A stretch of DNA of 64,000 bases from Limnohabitans sp. TEGF004. Its GTDB lineage: Bacteria; Pseudomonadota; Gammaproteobacteria; Burkholderiales; Burkholderiaceae_C. Shown piece by piece: positions 10,165 to 19,673 of this stretch. A model generated the notes under the pieces. That model ran no database searches, was not told the origin of the DNA, and worked only from the letters and a program-made list of their open reading frames with translations. A program made the position numbers and the translations under genes. The stretch's first letter is position 1. Each line of letters starts with the position of its first letter. The stretch lies in assembly GCF_027924965.1 (NCBI RefSeq), contig NZ_AP027056.1:124001-188000 (forward strand). Reading direction: 5' to 3'.

Positions 10165-10989
10165 ATGGCAGTCATCAAGATGAAACCAACGTCGCCCGGT
10201 CAACGTGGCGTCGTTAAAGTTACCCGTGATCACCTCCACAAAGGTGAACCTTACGCCCCGTTGCTGGAACCCCAGCACCAAAAATCGGGCCGTAACAACA
10301 ACGGTCACATCACTACCCGTCATAAGGGTGGTGGTCACAAGCATCACTACCGCGTTGTAGATTTCAAGCGTAACAAAGACGCTATCCCAGCGAAAGTGGA
10401 ACGCATTGAATACGATCCAAACCGTACGGCACACATCGCTTTGGTGTGTTACGCAGACGGCGAGCGTCGCTACATCATTGCACCACGTGGCTTGGAAGTT
10501 GGCGCATCGTTGCTCAGCGGTTCGGAAGCCCCGATCCGTGCAGGTAACACCTTGCCAATTCGCAACATTCCAGTGGGTTCAACCATTCACTGTATCGAGT
10601 TGAAGCCAGGTGCTGGTGCACAAATCGCGCGTTCAGCTGGCACATCAGCCACTTTGTTGGCTCGTGAAGGCACTTACGCTCAAGTGCGTATGCGCTCTGG
10701 TGAAGTTCGCAAGATCCATATCGAATGCCGCGCCACCATTGGTGAAGTTGCAAACGAAGAACACAGCCTCCGTCAATTGGGTAAAGCTGGTGTCAAGCGC
10801 TGGATGGGTATTCGCCCAACCGTGCGTGGCGTCGCTATGAACCCAGTGGATCACCCACATGGTGGTGGCGAGGGTCGCACCGGTGAAGGCCGTCATGCAG
10901 TTGACCCATGGGGTAACCTGACAAAAGGCTACCGTACCCGTAACAACAAACGCACACAAGTCATGATTGTGTCGCGTCGTAAAAAGTAA
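10165..10989 (+). CDS. rplB: 50S ribosomal protein L2
   Basis: 274 residues, full length. The C-terminal [15 protein letters not shown] segment contains the conserved histidine near the peptidyl-transferase centre, and TPGQRGVVK-like and [16 protein letters not shown] stretches are typical. L2 is required for subunit joining. Two bases separate it from rplW. Confidence 0.98.
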   Translation: MAVIKMKPTSPGQRGVVKVTRDHLHKGEPYAPLLEPQHQKSGRNNNGHITTRHKGGGHKHHYRVVDFKRNKDAIPAKVERIEYDPNRTAHIALVCYADGERRYIIAPRGLEVGASLLSGSEAPIRAGNTLPIRNIPVGSTIHCIELKPGAGAQIARSAGTSATLLAREGTYAQVRMRSGEVRKIHIECRATIGEVANEEHSLRQLGKAGVKRWMGIRPTVRGVAMNPVDHPHGGGEGRTGEGRHAVDPWGNLTKGYRTRNNKRTQVMIVSRRKK

Positions 10990-10999
10990 GGGGTAACAA

Positions 11000-11278
11000 A
11001 TGACTCGCTCTCTCAAAAAGGGTCCGTTTGTTGACCATCATTTGGTTGCCAAGGTCGACAAGGCCATCGCAACTAAAGATAAAAAGCCAGTGAAAACTTG
11101 GTCACGTCGTTCCATGATCTTGCCCGATTTCATCGGCTTGACCATCGCTGTGCACAACGGCAAACAACACGTGCCCGTGTACGTCACTGACCAAATGGTG
11201 GGTCACAAGTTGGGCGAATTTGCTCTGACTCGTACCTTCAAAGGTCACCCCGCGGACAAAAAAGTCCAGAAGAAATAA
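11000..11278 (+). CDS. rpsS: 30S ribosomal protein S19
   Basis: 92 residues, normal length. [15 protein letters not shown] and [20 protein letters not shown] are family signatures. S19 pairs with S13 in the head of the 30S subunit. GGGGTAACAA precedes the ATG, and rplV follows after 9 bases. Confidence 0.98.
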   Translation: MTRSLKKGPFVDHHLVAKVDKAIATKDKKPVKTWSRRSMILPDFIGLTIAVHNGKQHVPVYVTDQMVGHKLGEFALTRTFKGHPADKKVQKK

Positions 11279-11287
11279 GGAAAGACC

Positions 11288-11617
11288 ATGGAAACACGTG
11301 CAGTCCTTAGGGGCGTCCGTTTGTCGGTCGACAAAGGCCGTTTGGTCGCGGACATGATCCGCGGCAAAAAAGTTGACCAGGCTCTGAACATCCTGACATT
11401 CACGCAGAAAAAAGCTGCAGGTATCGTCAAGAAAGTTTTGGAATCTGCGATTGCTAACGCTGAACACAACGACGGTGCAGACATCGACGAGTTGAAGGTG
11501 AAAACCATCTACGTTGAAAAAGGCGCCACGCTTAAGCGTTTCACTGCCCGCGCCAAAGGCCGCGGTAACAGTATCAGCAAGCCTACCTGTCACGTTTACG
11601 TGACAGTCGGTAACTGA
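11288..11617 (+). CDS. rplV: 50S ribosomal protein L22
   Basis: 109 residues. The globular part ([19 protein letters not shown]) is followed by the long beta-hairpin [17 protein letters not shown] that reaches into the exit tunnel, where macrolide-resistance changes occur; the hairpin is intact. Preceded by AAGGAAAGACC. Confidence 0.98.
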   Translation: METRAVLRGVRLSVDKGRLVADMIRGKKVDQALNILTFTQKKAAGIVKKVLESAIANAEHNDGADIDELKVKTIYVEKGATLKRFTARAKGRGNSISKPTCHVYVTVGN

Positions 11618-11632
11618 AAGGTATAGGAAGAT

Positions 11633-12517
11633 ATGGGACAAAAAATCCACCCCACAGGCTTTCGCCTTGCAGTGAGCCGCAACTGGGCTAGCCGTTGGTA
11701 CGCAAGCAACAAAGACTTCGCTGGCATGCTGGCTGAAGACATCAAAGTTCGCGAATACCTCAAGGCCAAGCTGAAAAACGCTTCTGTTTCTCGCGTTCTG
11801 ATCGAGCGTCCCGCTAAAAGCGCACGCATCACCATTTTCTCGGCTCGTCCAGGCGTGGTGATCGGCAAAAAAGGCGAAGACATCGAGAACTTGAAGAAAG
11901 AACTCGCAGCTCGTTTGGGCGTGCCAGTCGCAGTCAATATCGAAGAAGTGCGCAAGCCTGAAATCGATGCTCAATTGATCGCTGACAGCATCACTCAACA
12001 GCTCGAAAAACGCATCATGTTCCGTCGCGCTATGAAGCGCGCCATGCAAAACGCCATGCGTCTGGGTGCTCAAGGCATCAAGATCATGTCGGCAGGTCGT
12101 TTGAACGGCATCGAAATCGCACGTACCGAGTGGTACCGTGAAGGTCGCGTGCCACTTCACACTCTGCGTGCAGACATCGATTACGCAACTTCTGAAGCTA
12201 AAACCACTTACGGCATCATCGGTGTCAAAGTGTGGGTTTACAAAGGCGATACCTTGGGTCGTAACGACCTGCCGGCCGCCGTTGAGCCACGCGAAGAAGA
12301 GCGTCGTCCTCGCGGTCCCCGTCGTGATGCTCGCCCTACCGGTGATCGTCCCGCACGCAGCGGCGCTCGTCGCCCTGCAGGTACCAATGCCGCACCAACG
12401 GATGGCAGCGATAAACCCGCTGAAGCCGCTGATGCCCCTACAACTGCCGTCAAGCGCGTCCGCAAGGTTGCCGCGCCCGCATCCACTGGCACGGCTGCGG
12501 ACGGAACAGGAGAATAA
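11633..12517 (+). CDS. rpsC: 30S ribosomal protein S3 with a long C-terminal tail
   Basis: 294 residues, about 60 more than E. coli S3 (233). The KH-2 domain has the GKKG loop ([17 protein letters not shown]) and the C-terminal S3 domain ends near residue 211 ([13 protein letters not shown]). From there to the end is a low-complexity tail rich in Arg, Pro and Ala in its first half and Ala, Thr, Pro and Asp in the second. Such tails vary between related genera and lie on the solvent side of the 30S head at the mRNA entry, so it is probably disordered. Two bases separate it from rplP. Confidence 0.97.
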   Translation: MGQKIHPTGFRLAVSRNWASRWYASNKDFAGMLAEDIKVREYLKAKLKNASVSRVLIERPAKSARITIFSARPGVVIGKKGEDIENLKKELAARLGVPVAVNIEEVRKPEIDAQLIADSITQQLEKRIMFRRAMKRAMQNAMRLGAQGIKIMSAGRLNGIEIARTEWYREGRVPLHTLRADIDYATSEAKTTYGIIGVKVWVYKGDTLGRNDLPAAVEPREEERRPRGPRRDARPTGDRPARSGARRPAGTNAAPTDGSDKPAEAADAPTTAVKRVRKVAAPASTGTAADGTGE

Positions 12518-12519
12518 GC

Positions 12520-12936
12520 ATGCTGCAACCAGCACGCCGTAAATACCGCAAAGAGCAAAAAGGCCGCAACACCGGCATCGCAACACGTGGTAACACCGTT
12601 GCATTCGGTGACTTCGGTCTGAAATCCACCGATCGCGGCCGTCTGACGGCCCGCCAGATCGAAGCCGCACGTCGTGCGATTTCCCGTCACGTCAAACGTG
12701 GCGGCCGTATCTGGATTCGTGTGTTCCCTGACAAGCCGATCTCCCAAAAGCCTGCTGAAGTGCGTATGGGTAACGGTAAAGGTAACCCCGAGTACTACGT
12801 GGCAGAGATCCAACCCGGCAAGGTCCTCTACGAAATCGTAGGCGTTCCTGAAGAGTTGGCCCGTGAAGCATTCCGTCTGGCCGCTGCAAAGTTGCCCTTG
12901 CGTACCACTTTTGTGGCTCGCATGATCGGCCAGTAA
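12520..12936 (+). CDS. rplP: 50S ribosomal protein L16
   Basis: 138 residues, starting [19 protein letters not shown]. The arginine hydroxylated by YcfD in E. coli lies in the [15 protein letters not shown] area. L16 helps position tRNA in the A site and is needed for late 50S assembly. The gene follows rpsC by two bases. Confidence 0.98.
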   Translation: MLQPARRKYRKEQKGRNTGIATRGNTVAFGDFGLKSTDRGRLTARQIEAARRAISRHVKRGGRIWIRVFPDKPISQKPAEVRMGNGKGNPEYYVAEIQPGKVLYEIVGVPEELAREAFRLAAAKLPLRTTFVARMIGQ

Positions 12937-12953
12937 TTCAGGAGAAATAAGAA

Positions 12954-13148
12954 ATGAAAGCTGCTGAACTGCGCCAAAAAGACGTTGCCGGCCTCGAAGC
13001 TGAAGTCAAAGAGTTGCAAAAAGCTCACTTTGGCTTGCGCATGCAAAAAGGTACGCAACAACTCAACAACACGTCACAACTGCGTTCTACACGTCGCAGC
13101 ATTGCACGTGCAAAAACCATTCTTGCTGAAAAGCAAGCCGCCAAGTAA
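12954..13148 (+). CDS. rpmC: 50S ribosomal protein L29
   Basis: 64 residues, a two-helix protein near the exit tunnel beside L23. The pattern [20 protein letters not shown] and [15 protein letters not shown] is typical. AGGAGAAATAAGAA precedes the ATG. Confidence 0.97.
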   Translation: MKAAELRQKDVAGLEAEVKELQKAHFGLRMQKGTQQLNNTSQLRSTRRSIARAKTILAEKQAAK

Positions 13149-13157
13149 GGAGTGAAC

Positions 13158-13427
13158 ATGACGGACGCTAAGAAATCCCTCAAACGCACCTTGATTGGCA
13201 AGGTGGTTAGCGACAAGCGCGCTAAAACAGTGACAGTGCTCGTGGAGCGTCGTGTGAAGCACGCACTCTACGGCAAAATTGTTGCTAAATCGAGCAAGTA
13301 TCACGCGCATGACGAAACAGGTGAATACCACTTGGGCGACATGATCGAGATCACTGAAAGCAAGCCAATTTCGAAAACCAAAAACTGGGTGGCGACCCGT
13401 TTGGTTGAGAAAGCTGCTGCGGTTTAA
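13158..13427 (+). CDS. rpsQ: 30S ribosomal protein S17
   Basis: 89 residues from ATG 13158, five bases after AAGGAG; a GTG six bases upstream would put the start inside that ribosome site. The sequences [20 protein letters not shown] and [16 protein letters not shown] define S17, an early 16S rRNA binder. It is the last gene of this block: a terminator follows, and rplN, the next gene in most bacteria, is about 45 kb away. Confidence 0.97.
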   Translation: MTDAKKSLKRTLIGKVVSDKRAKTVTVLVERRVKHALYGKIVAKSSKYHAHDETGEYHLGDMIEITESKPISKTKNWVATRLVEKAAAV

Positions 13428-13460
13428 ATACCAAAGGGCTTCGGCTCTGCAAGGCTAAAG

Positions 13461-13488
13461 AAAACGACCCACAATGTGGGTCGTTTTT
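13461..13488 (+). terminator. Intrinsic terminator after rpsQ
   Basis: Stem AAAACGACCCA / TGGGTCGTTTT around the loop CAATG, followed by further T residues (TTTGTTTTTG). It closes the S10 operon and also reads as a terminator on the minus strand. Confidence 0.88.
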
Positions 13489-13518
13489 GTTTTTGTACGT
13501 CAATATATTGGAGATACC

Positions 13519-14025
13519 ATGATTAAAGTTGGAGACGACCTGCCACACACCACCCTGATGGAATATTCAGAGGTTGAAGGTGAAGGCTGCAGCATTGGCC
13601 CGAACGCCGTTGATGTGGCTAAGGCTACTGCAGGCAAGACCATTGCATTATTTGCTTTGCCTGGCGCATTTACACCCACTTGCTCTGCTAAGCATGTACC
13701 TGGCTATGTTGAGCACTATGAGCAGTTCAAAGCTGCTGGTGTCGACGAAATTTGGTGTCTCAGTGTGAACGATGCTTTTGTGATGGGCGCTTGGGCGCGT
13801 GACCAACACACCGACGGCAAAGTCCGCATGTTGGGTGACGGCAGCGCCGATTTCGCGCAAGCCACCGGTTTGACACTCGACCTAACGGCGCGAGGTATGG
13901 GCTTACGCAGCAATCGTTATTCCATGCTCGTGAAAGACGGCAAAGTGGTGAGCTTGAACGTTGAAGGCCCAGGTAAATTTGAAGTGAGTGATGCCGCTAC
14001 CTTGTTGGCTCAAGCCAAGGCGTAA
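13519..14025 (+). CDS. Peroxiredoxin (Prx5/AhpE-like, glutaredoxin-dependent type)
   Basis: 168 residues from ATG 13519, preceded by TTGGAGATACC; the longer frame would start inside the terminator. PGAFTPTC with peroxidatic Cys55, then a Cys at 80 in EIWCLSVND, and an Arg-containing LRSNRYSMLVKDGKV stretch are typical of Prx5-family enzymes that reduce H2O2 and organic peroxides with glutathione/glutaredoxin or thioredoxin. It has no fused glutaredoxin domain. It is a single-gene unit between two terminators. Confidence 0.92.
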   Translation: MIKVGDDLPHTTLMEYSEVEGEGCSIGPNAVDVAKATAGKTIALFALPGAFTPTCSAKHVPGYVEHYEQFKAAGVDEIWCLSVNDAFVMGAWARDQHTDGKVRMLGDGSADFAQATGLTLDLTARGMGLRSNRYSMLVKDGKVVSLNVEGPGKFEVSDAATLLAQAKA

Positions 14026-14040
14026 TCGTTTGAGTAATCA

Positions 14041-14069
14041 AAAAGCCGCGCAGCAGCGCGGCTTTTTTG
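14041..14069. terminator. Bidirectional terminator between peroxiredoxin and cytochrome b561 genes
   Basis: AAAAGCCGCGC-agca-GCGCGGCTTTT with A and T tracts on both sides, placed between two convergent genes, so it can serve both. Confidence 0.88.
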
Positions 14070-14085
14070 TGGGCTGCACAATAAA

Positions 14086-14769
14086 TTAACCAAAGCTCAC
14101 CAACCGATAGACCACATACAGGCATCCCACAAAAATGCTGAGAGCAAAAAGGCGCGAGGTCCATGTGTCGCGCGAAGGATGAATTTCAGTCGCTAACACT
14201 TTGTCGCCGGTCAGCATCGGCGTGATCAAGTCTTCCCTTTTGAGTTTTTTGTAAAAAAGCACGGTCCCTACGTGCAAGATCACCAAAAGGATGACGAGAA
14301 CCTTGCCGATATCACTGTGGTATTCGGTCGCAAGAGAGACCCAGTCCGACGACACAACGGCAGCCCATGGCCCTGAGTTAGAAATTTCATCGTCACTCAT
14401 GAAGCCGCTCAGCACTTGGATGAGTAAAGCAACCAGCATGGCTACCACCGACAGCGCGCCAAGTGGGTTGTGACCAGTACTGTGTGGAACTTGTTTTAAG
14501 CGCAAAGCATTCACATAAGCCAAGAGCTTTGGCAAGCTGGGCACAAAATTTAAAAACCTAGACCAATGGCCGCCTACAAACCCCCATACAAAGCGAAATA
14601 AGACCAGCGTCAGCGCGGCATAGCCTAGTTTGAAGTGCAGCTGCATCGCGTCACCGCCTACCTCACCGCTGACCACCAAGCCCAAGACACATACGGCTAA
14701 CAAAATATGAAAAACCCGTGTGGGTAAATCCCAAACGCGAACGCGGTAAAGGGAGGCGGTGTTGGGCAT
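14086..14769 (-). CDS. Cytochrome b561-type membrane protein
   Basis: 227 residues from ATG 14769; the longer frame to 14877 would run into the start of the divergent cytochrome c' gene. VWDLPTRVFHILLAV at the start is the signature of bacterial two-haem cytochrome b/b6 proteins, with His21 as a likely haem ligand, further histidines in LHFKLGYAALTL and LATEYHSDIGKVLVILLVILHVG, and four predicted membrane helices. It probably passes electrons between the quinone pool and a periplasmic c-type cytochrome; its divergent neighbour, a cytochrome c', is the obvious partner. Confidence 0.87.
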   Translation of the reverse strand: MPNTASLYRVRVWDLPTRVFHILLAVCVLGLVVSGEVGGDAMQLHFKLGYAALTLVLFRFVWGFVGGHWSRFLNFVPSLPKLLAYVNALRLKQVPHSTGHNPLGALSVVAMLVALLIQVLSGFMSDDEISNSGPWAAVVSSDWVSLATEYHSDIGKVLVILLVILHVGTVLFYKKLKREDLITPMLTGDKVLATEIHPSRDTWTSRLFALSIFVGCLYVVYRLVSFG

Positions 14770-14864
14770 ACATAGACCAATCGAAGAAGCAAAAGACAAG
14801 CTGGCTGAATGTTCGTAAACTGCAAGCCGCGAAAAGCGTATTCTCAACCTTAAAGGACACTGCC

Positions 14865-15317
14865 ATGAAAAAAACAATTCTGACCTTATTGGCCATCAGC
14901 GCCGCATGCATCAGTTTCTCTGCCGCCGCACAGTTTGCAAAACCAGAAGATGCTGTGAAATACCGAAAGGCCGCACTGACGGTGACAGCCGCCCATTTCA
15001 GTCGCTTGGGTGCCATGGCGCAAGGTAAGGTACCGTTCGACGCAAAATCCGCAGCAGAAAACGCTGAGATCGTTGCCAGCATGTCGAAGTTGCCTTGGGC
15101 TGCTTTCGGTGATGGCACCGACGTGGGTGAAACCAAAGCAAAGCCTGAAATCTGGAAACAAACGGCCAAGTTCAAAGAAGCCGCAGAAAAGTTTCAAGCT
15201 GAATCTACGAAATTAGCCGCCGCTGCTAAAACTGGCAAAGAAGATGCATTTAAAACAGCCTTCTCTGCAACAGCCGGCACATGCAAAGCCTGTCACGATG
15301 ACTTCAGAGCGAAATAA
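14865..15317 (+). CDS. Cytochrome c' (class II c-type cytochrome)
   Basis: 150 residues from ATG 14865 with TTAAAGGACACTGCC upstream. Signal peptide MKKTILTLLAISAACISFSA to ~22, then a four-helix bundle and the haem attachment motif CKACH at 140-144 near the C-terminus, the hallmark of class II cytochromes. Cytochromes c' are periplasmic and bind NO; they may protect against nitrosative stress. It faces the b561 gene across ~95 bases, a pairing common in beta-proteobacteria. Confidence 0.92.
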   Translation: MKKTILTLLAISAACISFSAAAQFAKPEDAVKYRKAALTVTAAHFSRLGAMAQGKVPFDAKSAAENAEIVASMSKLPWAAFGDGTDVGETKAKPEIWKQTAKFKEAAEKFQAESTKLAAAAKTGKEDAFKTAFSATAGTCKACHDDFRAK

Positions 15318-15418
15318 ACCAAGCAATTAATAGTCAGTAGGTCCCAGAGATCTATGCTGATTTGAGCGGGGCTTGGACTAGACGTCATGCCCCGTTTGCT
15401 TGATTGGATAATGCGAGT

Positions 15419-15958
15419 ATGAAACGGTATGTGATGCGTTCAATCATTTGGTTCATTCTGGCGCTGACGCTAGTCGCTTGTTCGCCTGCCTTGAATTGGC
15501 GACAAGTCAGTGTGGACGCATCCGACGTCATGGTGTTGATGCCTTGCAAGCCCGACCAAGCCACGCGAACTGTTGCTCTGCGAGTTGTCAATCACGATGT
15601 AGAAACTAGCTTGTCCTTGTATGGATGTGAAGCAAGCCAAATGCAATTCACCTTTGGGCATATGAACGCGCAGCAAGGTTTGAGTGCAGAAGAGTCCATA
15701 CGAGCCTGGCGTTTGGCGGGCTTGGCAGCAGCCAATGCCAAGCCTGGCGACGCCACATCACAAAACTGGGCGATCAAAGGGGTGAGTGATCATGGATTGT
15801 CTGCACGCACGCACGTTCTGACGGATGCGCACCAAGTGCAGTGGGTTTGGTTTGCCTATGGCAACAAAATTTACCAAGCTGCGGTGTATGGCAAAACCAA
15901 AGACAAAGGTTTGCCAGAGGCTGCAGAAACATATTTTTCAGGAATCAAGTTGCCATGA
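15419..15958 (+). CDS. Conserved lipoprotein of unknown function
   Basis: 179 residues from ATG 15419. N-terminal signal MKRYVMRSIIWFILALTLVA followed by Cys21 (LVAC lipobox), so it is probably lipidated and exported. The rest has no motif I recognise; it has two cysteines (in LMPCKPDQ and SLYGCEAS) that could form a disulfide. The stop overlaps the start of an MFS transporter (ATGA), which implies coupled translation and possibly a joint role in export or uptake. Confidence 0.75.
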   Translation: MKRYVMRSIIWFILALTLVACSPALNWRQVSVDASDVMVLMPCKPDQATRTVALRVVNHDVETSLSLYGCEASQMQFTFGHMNAQQGLSAEESIRAWRLAGLAAANAKPGDATSQNWAIKGVSDHGLSARTHVLTDAHQVQWVWFAYGNKIYQAAVYGKTKDKGLPEAAETYFSGIKLP

Positions 15959-17193
15959 ACCACGATGTGTTGTCGCGCCGAGCGGCGGTGTGGGTGTTTG
16001 TTGCTTTTGCATCGGCCTACTTTCTGTCTGCTTTGCTGCGGGCGATCACGGCGACGCTGTCTCCGACCTTGACCCTCGAGTTTGGTTTGCAAGCGCGTGA
16101 CCTTGGGCTTTTAGCTGGAGGTTATTTTTTTGGTTTCGCACTCACGCAATTGCCGATGGGCCACTGGCTAGATCAACATGGCCCCAAAAAAGTCGTGCTG
16201 AGTTTTTTAGGTGTGGCTGTCTTGGGGTGTTTGGCGTTCTCGTGGGCAACTGACTTTGGCGGGCTATTGTTGGCGCGCGTGCTCATTGGTGTGGGCGTGA
16301 GTGCTTGTTTGATGGCGCCTCTCACGGGTTATCGCCGCTGGTTGGTGATGGAGAAACAGCAGCGGGCTAATTCATGGATGTTGATGACAGGTGCATTCGG
16401 CATGTTGGCGTCTACCTTGCCCGTTCAGTGGTTGCTGCCGGTCATCGGTTGGCGCTGGATGTTTGTTGGACTGGCCTTGTTGATCGTTCTTTCCATGGGG
16501 CTGATGATGTGGCAAGTGCCCAAATGGCGTGTGGCAAAGCAGCCCGATTCACTCCCGACACAAGCTAAACCTGTGGGTATTTTGGCCAGCTACGCGCAAG
16601 TGTGGGCACACCCCTACTTTCGAAGCCTCACACCAATGGGCTTCTTCAACTACGGTGGCTTGATTGCCATGCAAACTCTGTGGGCTGGACCTTGGATGAT
16701 CAAAGTGGCGGGTTATTCGTCGCTTGAGGCGGCGACGGGCTTGTTCTGGATCAACGTGTGTATGTTGGTCACATTTTGGCTCTGGGGTTTGGTCACGCCC
16801 ATGTTGTACGCACGCGGCTTGAATGCCAACAAATTGATGACCTACGGTGTGCCGCTGAATTTTTGCGTGCAGATCTACATCGTGTTGGCAGGTTCGGATG
16901 CTGGGGCCCTGCATTGGGCGCTGTTTTGCATCAGTAGCTCATTCGTGTCGTTGGCACAACCTGCGGTCGGTATGGCGTTCCCTTCCGCGTTGGCGGGGCG
17001 TGCGTTGTCAGCCTACAACTTGGTGCTGTTCTTAGGTGTATTTGTGGTGCAGTGGGGCATGGGGCTGATGATTGACGGTTTCAAGGCCGCTGGCTGGCAA
17101 GAGCTGCAATCGTTTCAGTTGGCCATGGCCGTCTTTTTTGTCTGCTGTCTTGCGTCTTATGGCTATTTTTTAAAACACAAATCTGACAGCTGA
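15955..17193 (+). CDS. MFS transporter
   Basis: 412 residues from ATG 15955, which overlaps the preceding stop. Twelve predicted helices; the loop 2-3 motif PMGHWLDQHGPKKV matches the major facilitator consensus (G-x-x-x-D-x-x-G-x-K/R), and the helix 4-5 region RVLIGVGVSACLMAPLTGYRRW resembles the NarK/oxalate-formate antiporter-like branch. Substrate unknown. The upstream lipoprotein is translationally coupled to it. Confidence 0.88.
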   Translation: MNHDVLSRRAAVWVFVAFASAYFLSALLRAITATLSPTLTLEFGLQARDLGLLAGGYFFGFALTQLPMGHWLDQHGPKKVVLSFLGVAVLGCLAFSWATDFGGLLLARVLIGVGVSACLMAPLTGYRRWLVMEKQQRANSWMLMTGAFGMLASTLPVQWLLPVIGWRWMFVGLALLIVLSMGLMMWQVPKWRVAKQPDSLPTQAKPVGILASYAQVWAHPYFRSLTPMGFFNYGGLIAMQTLWAGPWMIKVAGYSSLEAATGLFWINVCMLVTFWLWGLVTPMLYARGLNANKLMTYGVPLNFCVQIYIVLAGSDAGALHWALFCISSSFVSLAQPAVGMAFPSALAGRALSAYNLVLFLGVFVVQWGMGLMIDGFKAAGWQELQSFQLAMAVFFVCCLASYGYFLKHKSDS

Positions 17194-17221
17194 TAATCTG
17201 CGCAACGCACTTTTCCTTTCT

Positions 17222-17668
17222 ATGAATAACCGCATCCTCATCATTGCCCATGCGCCGCTGGCCAGCGCCTTGCGTGACTGTGCCATGCATGTGTATTCCG
17301 AGTGTTCAGCGGATGTCATCGCTCTCGATGTCTTGCCACATGCGCAACCAGAAGACACCTTGGCTCAGGCCTTAGACGCGGCAGGTTCTGCTTTGGACAG
17401 CGGCTTGTTGGTGTTGACCGATATCTTTGGTGCAACGCCTGCCAATGTGGCGCAAAAGCTAGTGCTGGGCAGCAATGCCAAACTCATTGCGGGTGTGAAT
17501 TTACCCATGCTCTTTAGATCGGTGTGTTATCGCCATGAGTCGCTTGATGCGCTGGTGGCGCGCGCCCTGACAGGCGGCACGCAAGGTGTGATGCAAGTTG
17601 CCATCACCGCTCCTCAAAATCAAAACCGTCGAATCCATGATCAAAACTACAACGACCATCAGCAATAA
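17222..17668 (+). CDS. PTS EIIA component, mannose family
   Basis: 148 residues. MNNRILIIAH places the phosphorylated histidine at position 10, and VLTDIFGATPANVA is the mannose-family EIIA core. No EIIB or EIIC gene lies nearby. In beta-proteobacteria this EIIA-HPr-EI cluster is generally considered regulatory (linked to carbon storage and HPr kinase signalling) rather than a sugar importer. The C-terminal ~15 residues overlap the ptsH reading frame. Confidence 0.9.
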   Translation: MNNRILIIAHAPLASALRDCAMHVYSECSADVIALDVLPHAQPEDTLAQALDAAGSALDSGLLVLTDIFGATPANVAQKLVLGSNAKLIAGVNLPMLFRSVCYRHESLDALVARALTGGTQGVMQVAITAPQNQNRRIHDQNYNDHQQ

Positions 17669-17906
17669 ATTAGGCCTGCACGCACGTGCGTCTGCCAAGC
17701 TCACCAAGCTCGCCGGCAGCTTCCCATGTGAGGTGTGGATCAGCAAAGGCGATCGCCGTGTGAATGCCAAAAGCATCATGGGTGTCATGATGTTGGCGGC
17801 AGGCATTGGCAGCGACGTTGAACTTGAAACCGATGGCACACAAGAGCAAGAAGCCATGGATGGCTTGTTGGCCTTGATTGCCGATAAATTTGGTGAAGGC
17901 GAGTAA
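17637..17906 (+). CDS. ptsH: Phosphocarrier protein HPr
   Basis: 89 residues from ATG 17637. His15 in NKLGLHARAS accepts phosphate from EI, and Ser46 in NAKSIMGVMML is the site used by HPr kinase/phosphatase (HprK), usually encoded elsewhere in beta-proteobacteria. The start lies 32 bases inside the EIIA gene, an overlap that points to coupled translation. EI follows after 6 bases. Confidence 0.96.
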   Translation: MIKTTTTISNKLGLHARASAKLTKLAGSFPCEVWISKGDRRVNAKSIMGVMMLAAGIGSDVELETDGTQEQEAMDGLLALIADKFGEGE

Positions 17907-17912
17907 CGCACG

Positions 17913-19673
17913 ATGACGTTTTCAATCCACGGTCTTGCAGTCGCACGCGGCATTGCCATTGGGCGTGCTGTGTTGGTGGCGTCTAGTCGTGTGGATGTCG
18001 CGCATTACTTCATTGAGCAAGAGCAAGTGAGCTCGGAGCTCCAGCGTTTGACGCAAGCACGCGAGGCGGTGTCTGCCGAGCTGCAAAGCTTGCATGACAA
18101 CCTGCCAAAAGATTCGCCGCCAGAGTTGTCCGCCATCTTGGAAGTGCACTTGATGTTGTTGCAAGACACCATGCTGGCCGATGGTGTGACGGGGTGGATC
18201 AAAGAGCGTTTGTACAACGCCGAGTGGGCGTTGACCTCGCAGCTGGATGTGGTGGCGCGTCAATTTGACGAAATGGATGACGCCTATTTGCGCGAGCGCA
18301 AAGGTGATTTAGAGCAAGTGGTCGAGCGCATGCTGCGCCACATGAAAGGCGTGACACATGTCATGCCGCACCCATCCACCAAACGCAGCAATCAGCCCCG
18401 CCAACAAGACCTGCAACTCGATGATGAGATGGATGTGCCCCTTGTGTTGGTGGCGCACGATTTGTCGCCCGCTGACATGTTGCAGTTCAAGCAGAGCGTG
18501 TTCACGGGCTTTGTCACGGATGTGGGTGGCAAGACATCACACACGGCCATCGTGGCTCGCAGCTTGGATATTCCTGCGGTGGTTGGTGCGCGCACGGCCA
18601 GTCAGTTGGTGCGTCAAGATGACTGGATCATCATCGACGGTGATGCCGGCGTGGTCATCGTCAATCCTTCGCCCATCATCTTGGCCGAGTACGGATTCAA
18701 GCAGCGTCAAGCCGACCTAGAGCGTGAACGTCTTTTGCGTTTGCGTCACACGCCCGCTGTCACACTTGATGGCCAGCGCGTGGACTTGTTGGCCAACATT
18801 GAGATGCCAGAAGATTCGCCCGCCGCATTGGATGTGGGTGCTGTCGGCGTGGGCTTGTTCCGCAGCGAGTTTTTGTTCATGGGTCGCGCAGGTGCGCTGC
18901 CCGATGAAGAAGAGCAATACCAAGCATACAAACGTGCGGTGGATGGCATGAAGGGTTTGCCCGTCACCATTCGCACGGTGGACATTGGCGCGGACAAACC
19001 TTTGGATCGCACCATCAAAGATGAAACGCACCTCAACCCAGCTTTGGGATTGCGTGCGATTCGTTGGAGCTTGGCTGACCCTGCCATGTTCTTGACGCAA
19101 CTGCGTGCCATCTTGCGTGCAGCGGCGCACGGCCAAGTGCACTTACTCATTCCCATGCTGGCGCATGCGCGAGAGATCAAACAAACATTGGCGCTGCTCG
19201 ACAAAGCGCGCAAGCAACTCGACGCACGGGGTGAGGTGTTTGGCCCTGTGAAAGTGGGCGCCATGATTGAAGTGCCTGCGGCGGCGCTGAGCGTGAAGAT
19301 GTTCTTGCGCCATTTCGACTACTTGTCGATTGGCACCAACGACTTGATTCAATACACCTTGGCCATTGATCGCGCAGACGAGTTAGTGGCGCATTTGTAT
19401 GACCCGCTGCATCCTGCCGTGTTGCGCTTGTTGGCCGATACGATTGCCGAAAGCCGTTCACAAGGTAAAGGCGTGAGTGTGTGCGGCGAAATGGCAGGCG
19501 ACCCTGCCATGACACGCCTGCTGTTGGGCTTGGGGTTGCGCAGTTTCTCCATGCACCCGACGCAAATCTTGGCCGTCAAACAAGAAGTGATTCGCGCGGA
19601 TGCCTCACGCTTAGAGGCGTGGGCGCAAGAGGTGTTGGCCAGCGATGAACCGGCCGAGTTGATGGGGCTTTAA
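17913..19673 (+). CDS. ptsI: Phosphoenolpyruvate-protein phosphotransferase (Enzyme I)
   Basis: 586 residues. The N-terminal HPr-binding helical domain is followed by [16 protein letters not shown] with phospho-His210, then the PEP-binding TIM barrel with [28 protein letters not shown] and the catalytic cysteine in [10 protein letters not shown]. It transfers phosphate from PEP to HPr. There is an insertion of ~10-15 residues around 151-167 ([10 protein letters not shown]) compared with E. coli EI. Its TAA overlaps the stop of the convergent lipA. Confidence 0.96.
   Translation: MTFSIHGLAVARGIAIGRAVLVASSRVDVAHYFIEQEQVSSELQRLTQAREAVSAELQSLHDNLPKDSPPELSAILEVHLMLLQDTMLADGVTGWIKERLYNAEWALTSQLDVVARQFDEMDDAYLRERKGDLEQVVERMLRHMKGVTHVMPHPSTKRSNQPRQQDLQLDDEMDVPLVLVAHDLSPADMLQFKQSVFTGFVTDVGGKTSHTAIVARSLDIPAVVGARTASQLVRQDDWIIIDGDAGVVIVNPSPIILAEYGFKQRQADLERERLLRLRHTPAVTLDGQRVDLLANIEMPEDSPAALDVGAVGVGLFRSEFLFMGRAGALPDEEEQYQAYKRAVDGMKGLPVTIRTVDIGADKPLDRTIKDETHLNPALGLRAIRWSLADPAMFLTQLRAILRAAAHGQVHLLIPMLAHAREIKQTLALLDKARKQLDARGEVFGPVKVGAMIEVPAAALSVKMFLRHFDYLSIGTNDLIQYTLAIDRADELVAHLYDPLHPAVLRLLADTIAESRSQGKGVSVCGEMAGDPAMTRLLLGLGLRSFSMHPTQILAVKQEVIRADASRLEAWAQEVLASDEPAELMGL

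Noticed and set aside
11102-12670. A 522-codon minus-strand open frame opposite rpsS, rplV and rpsC
   Set aside because: It is antisense to four certain ribosomal protein genes, lacks domain-like sequence and is a by-product of their codon use.
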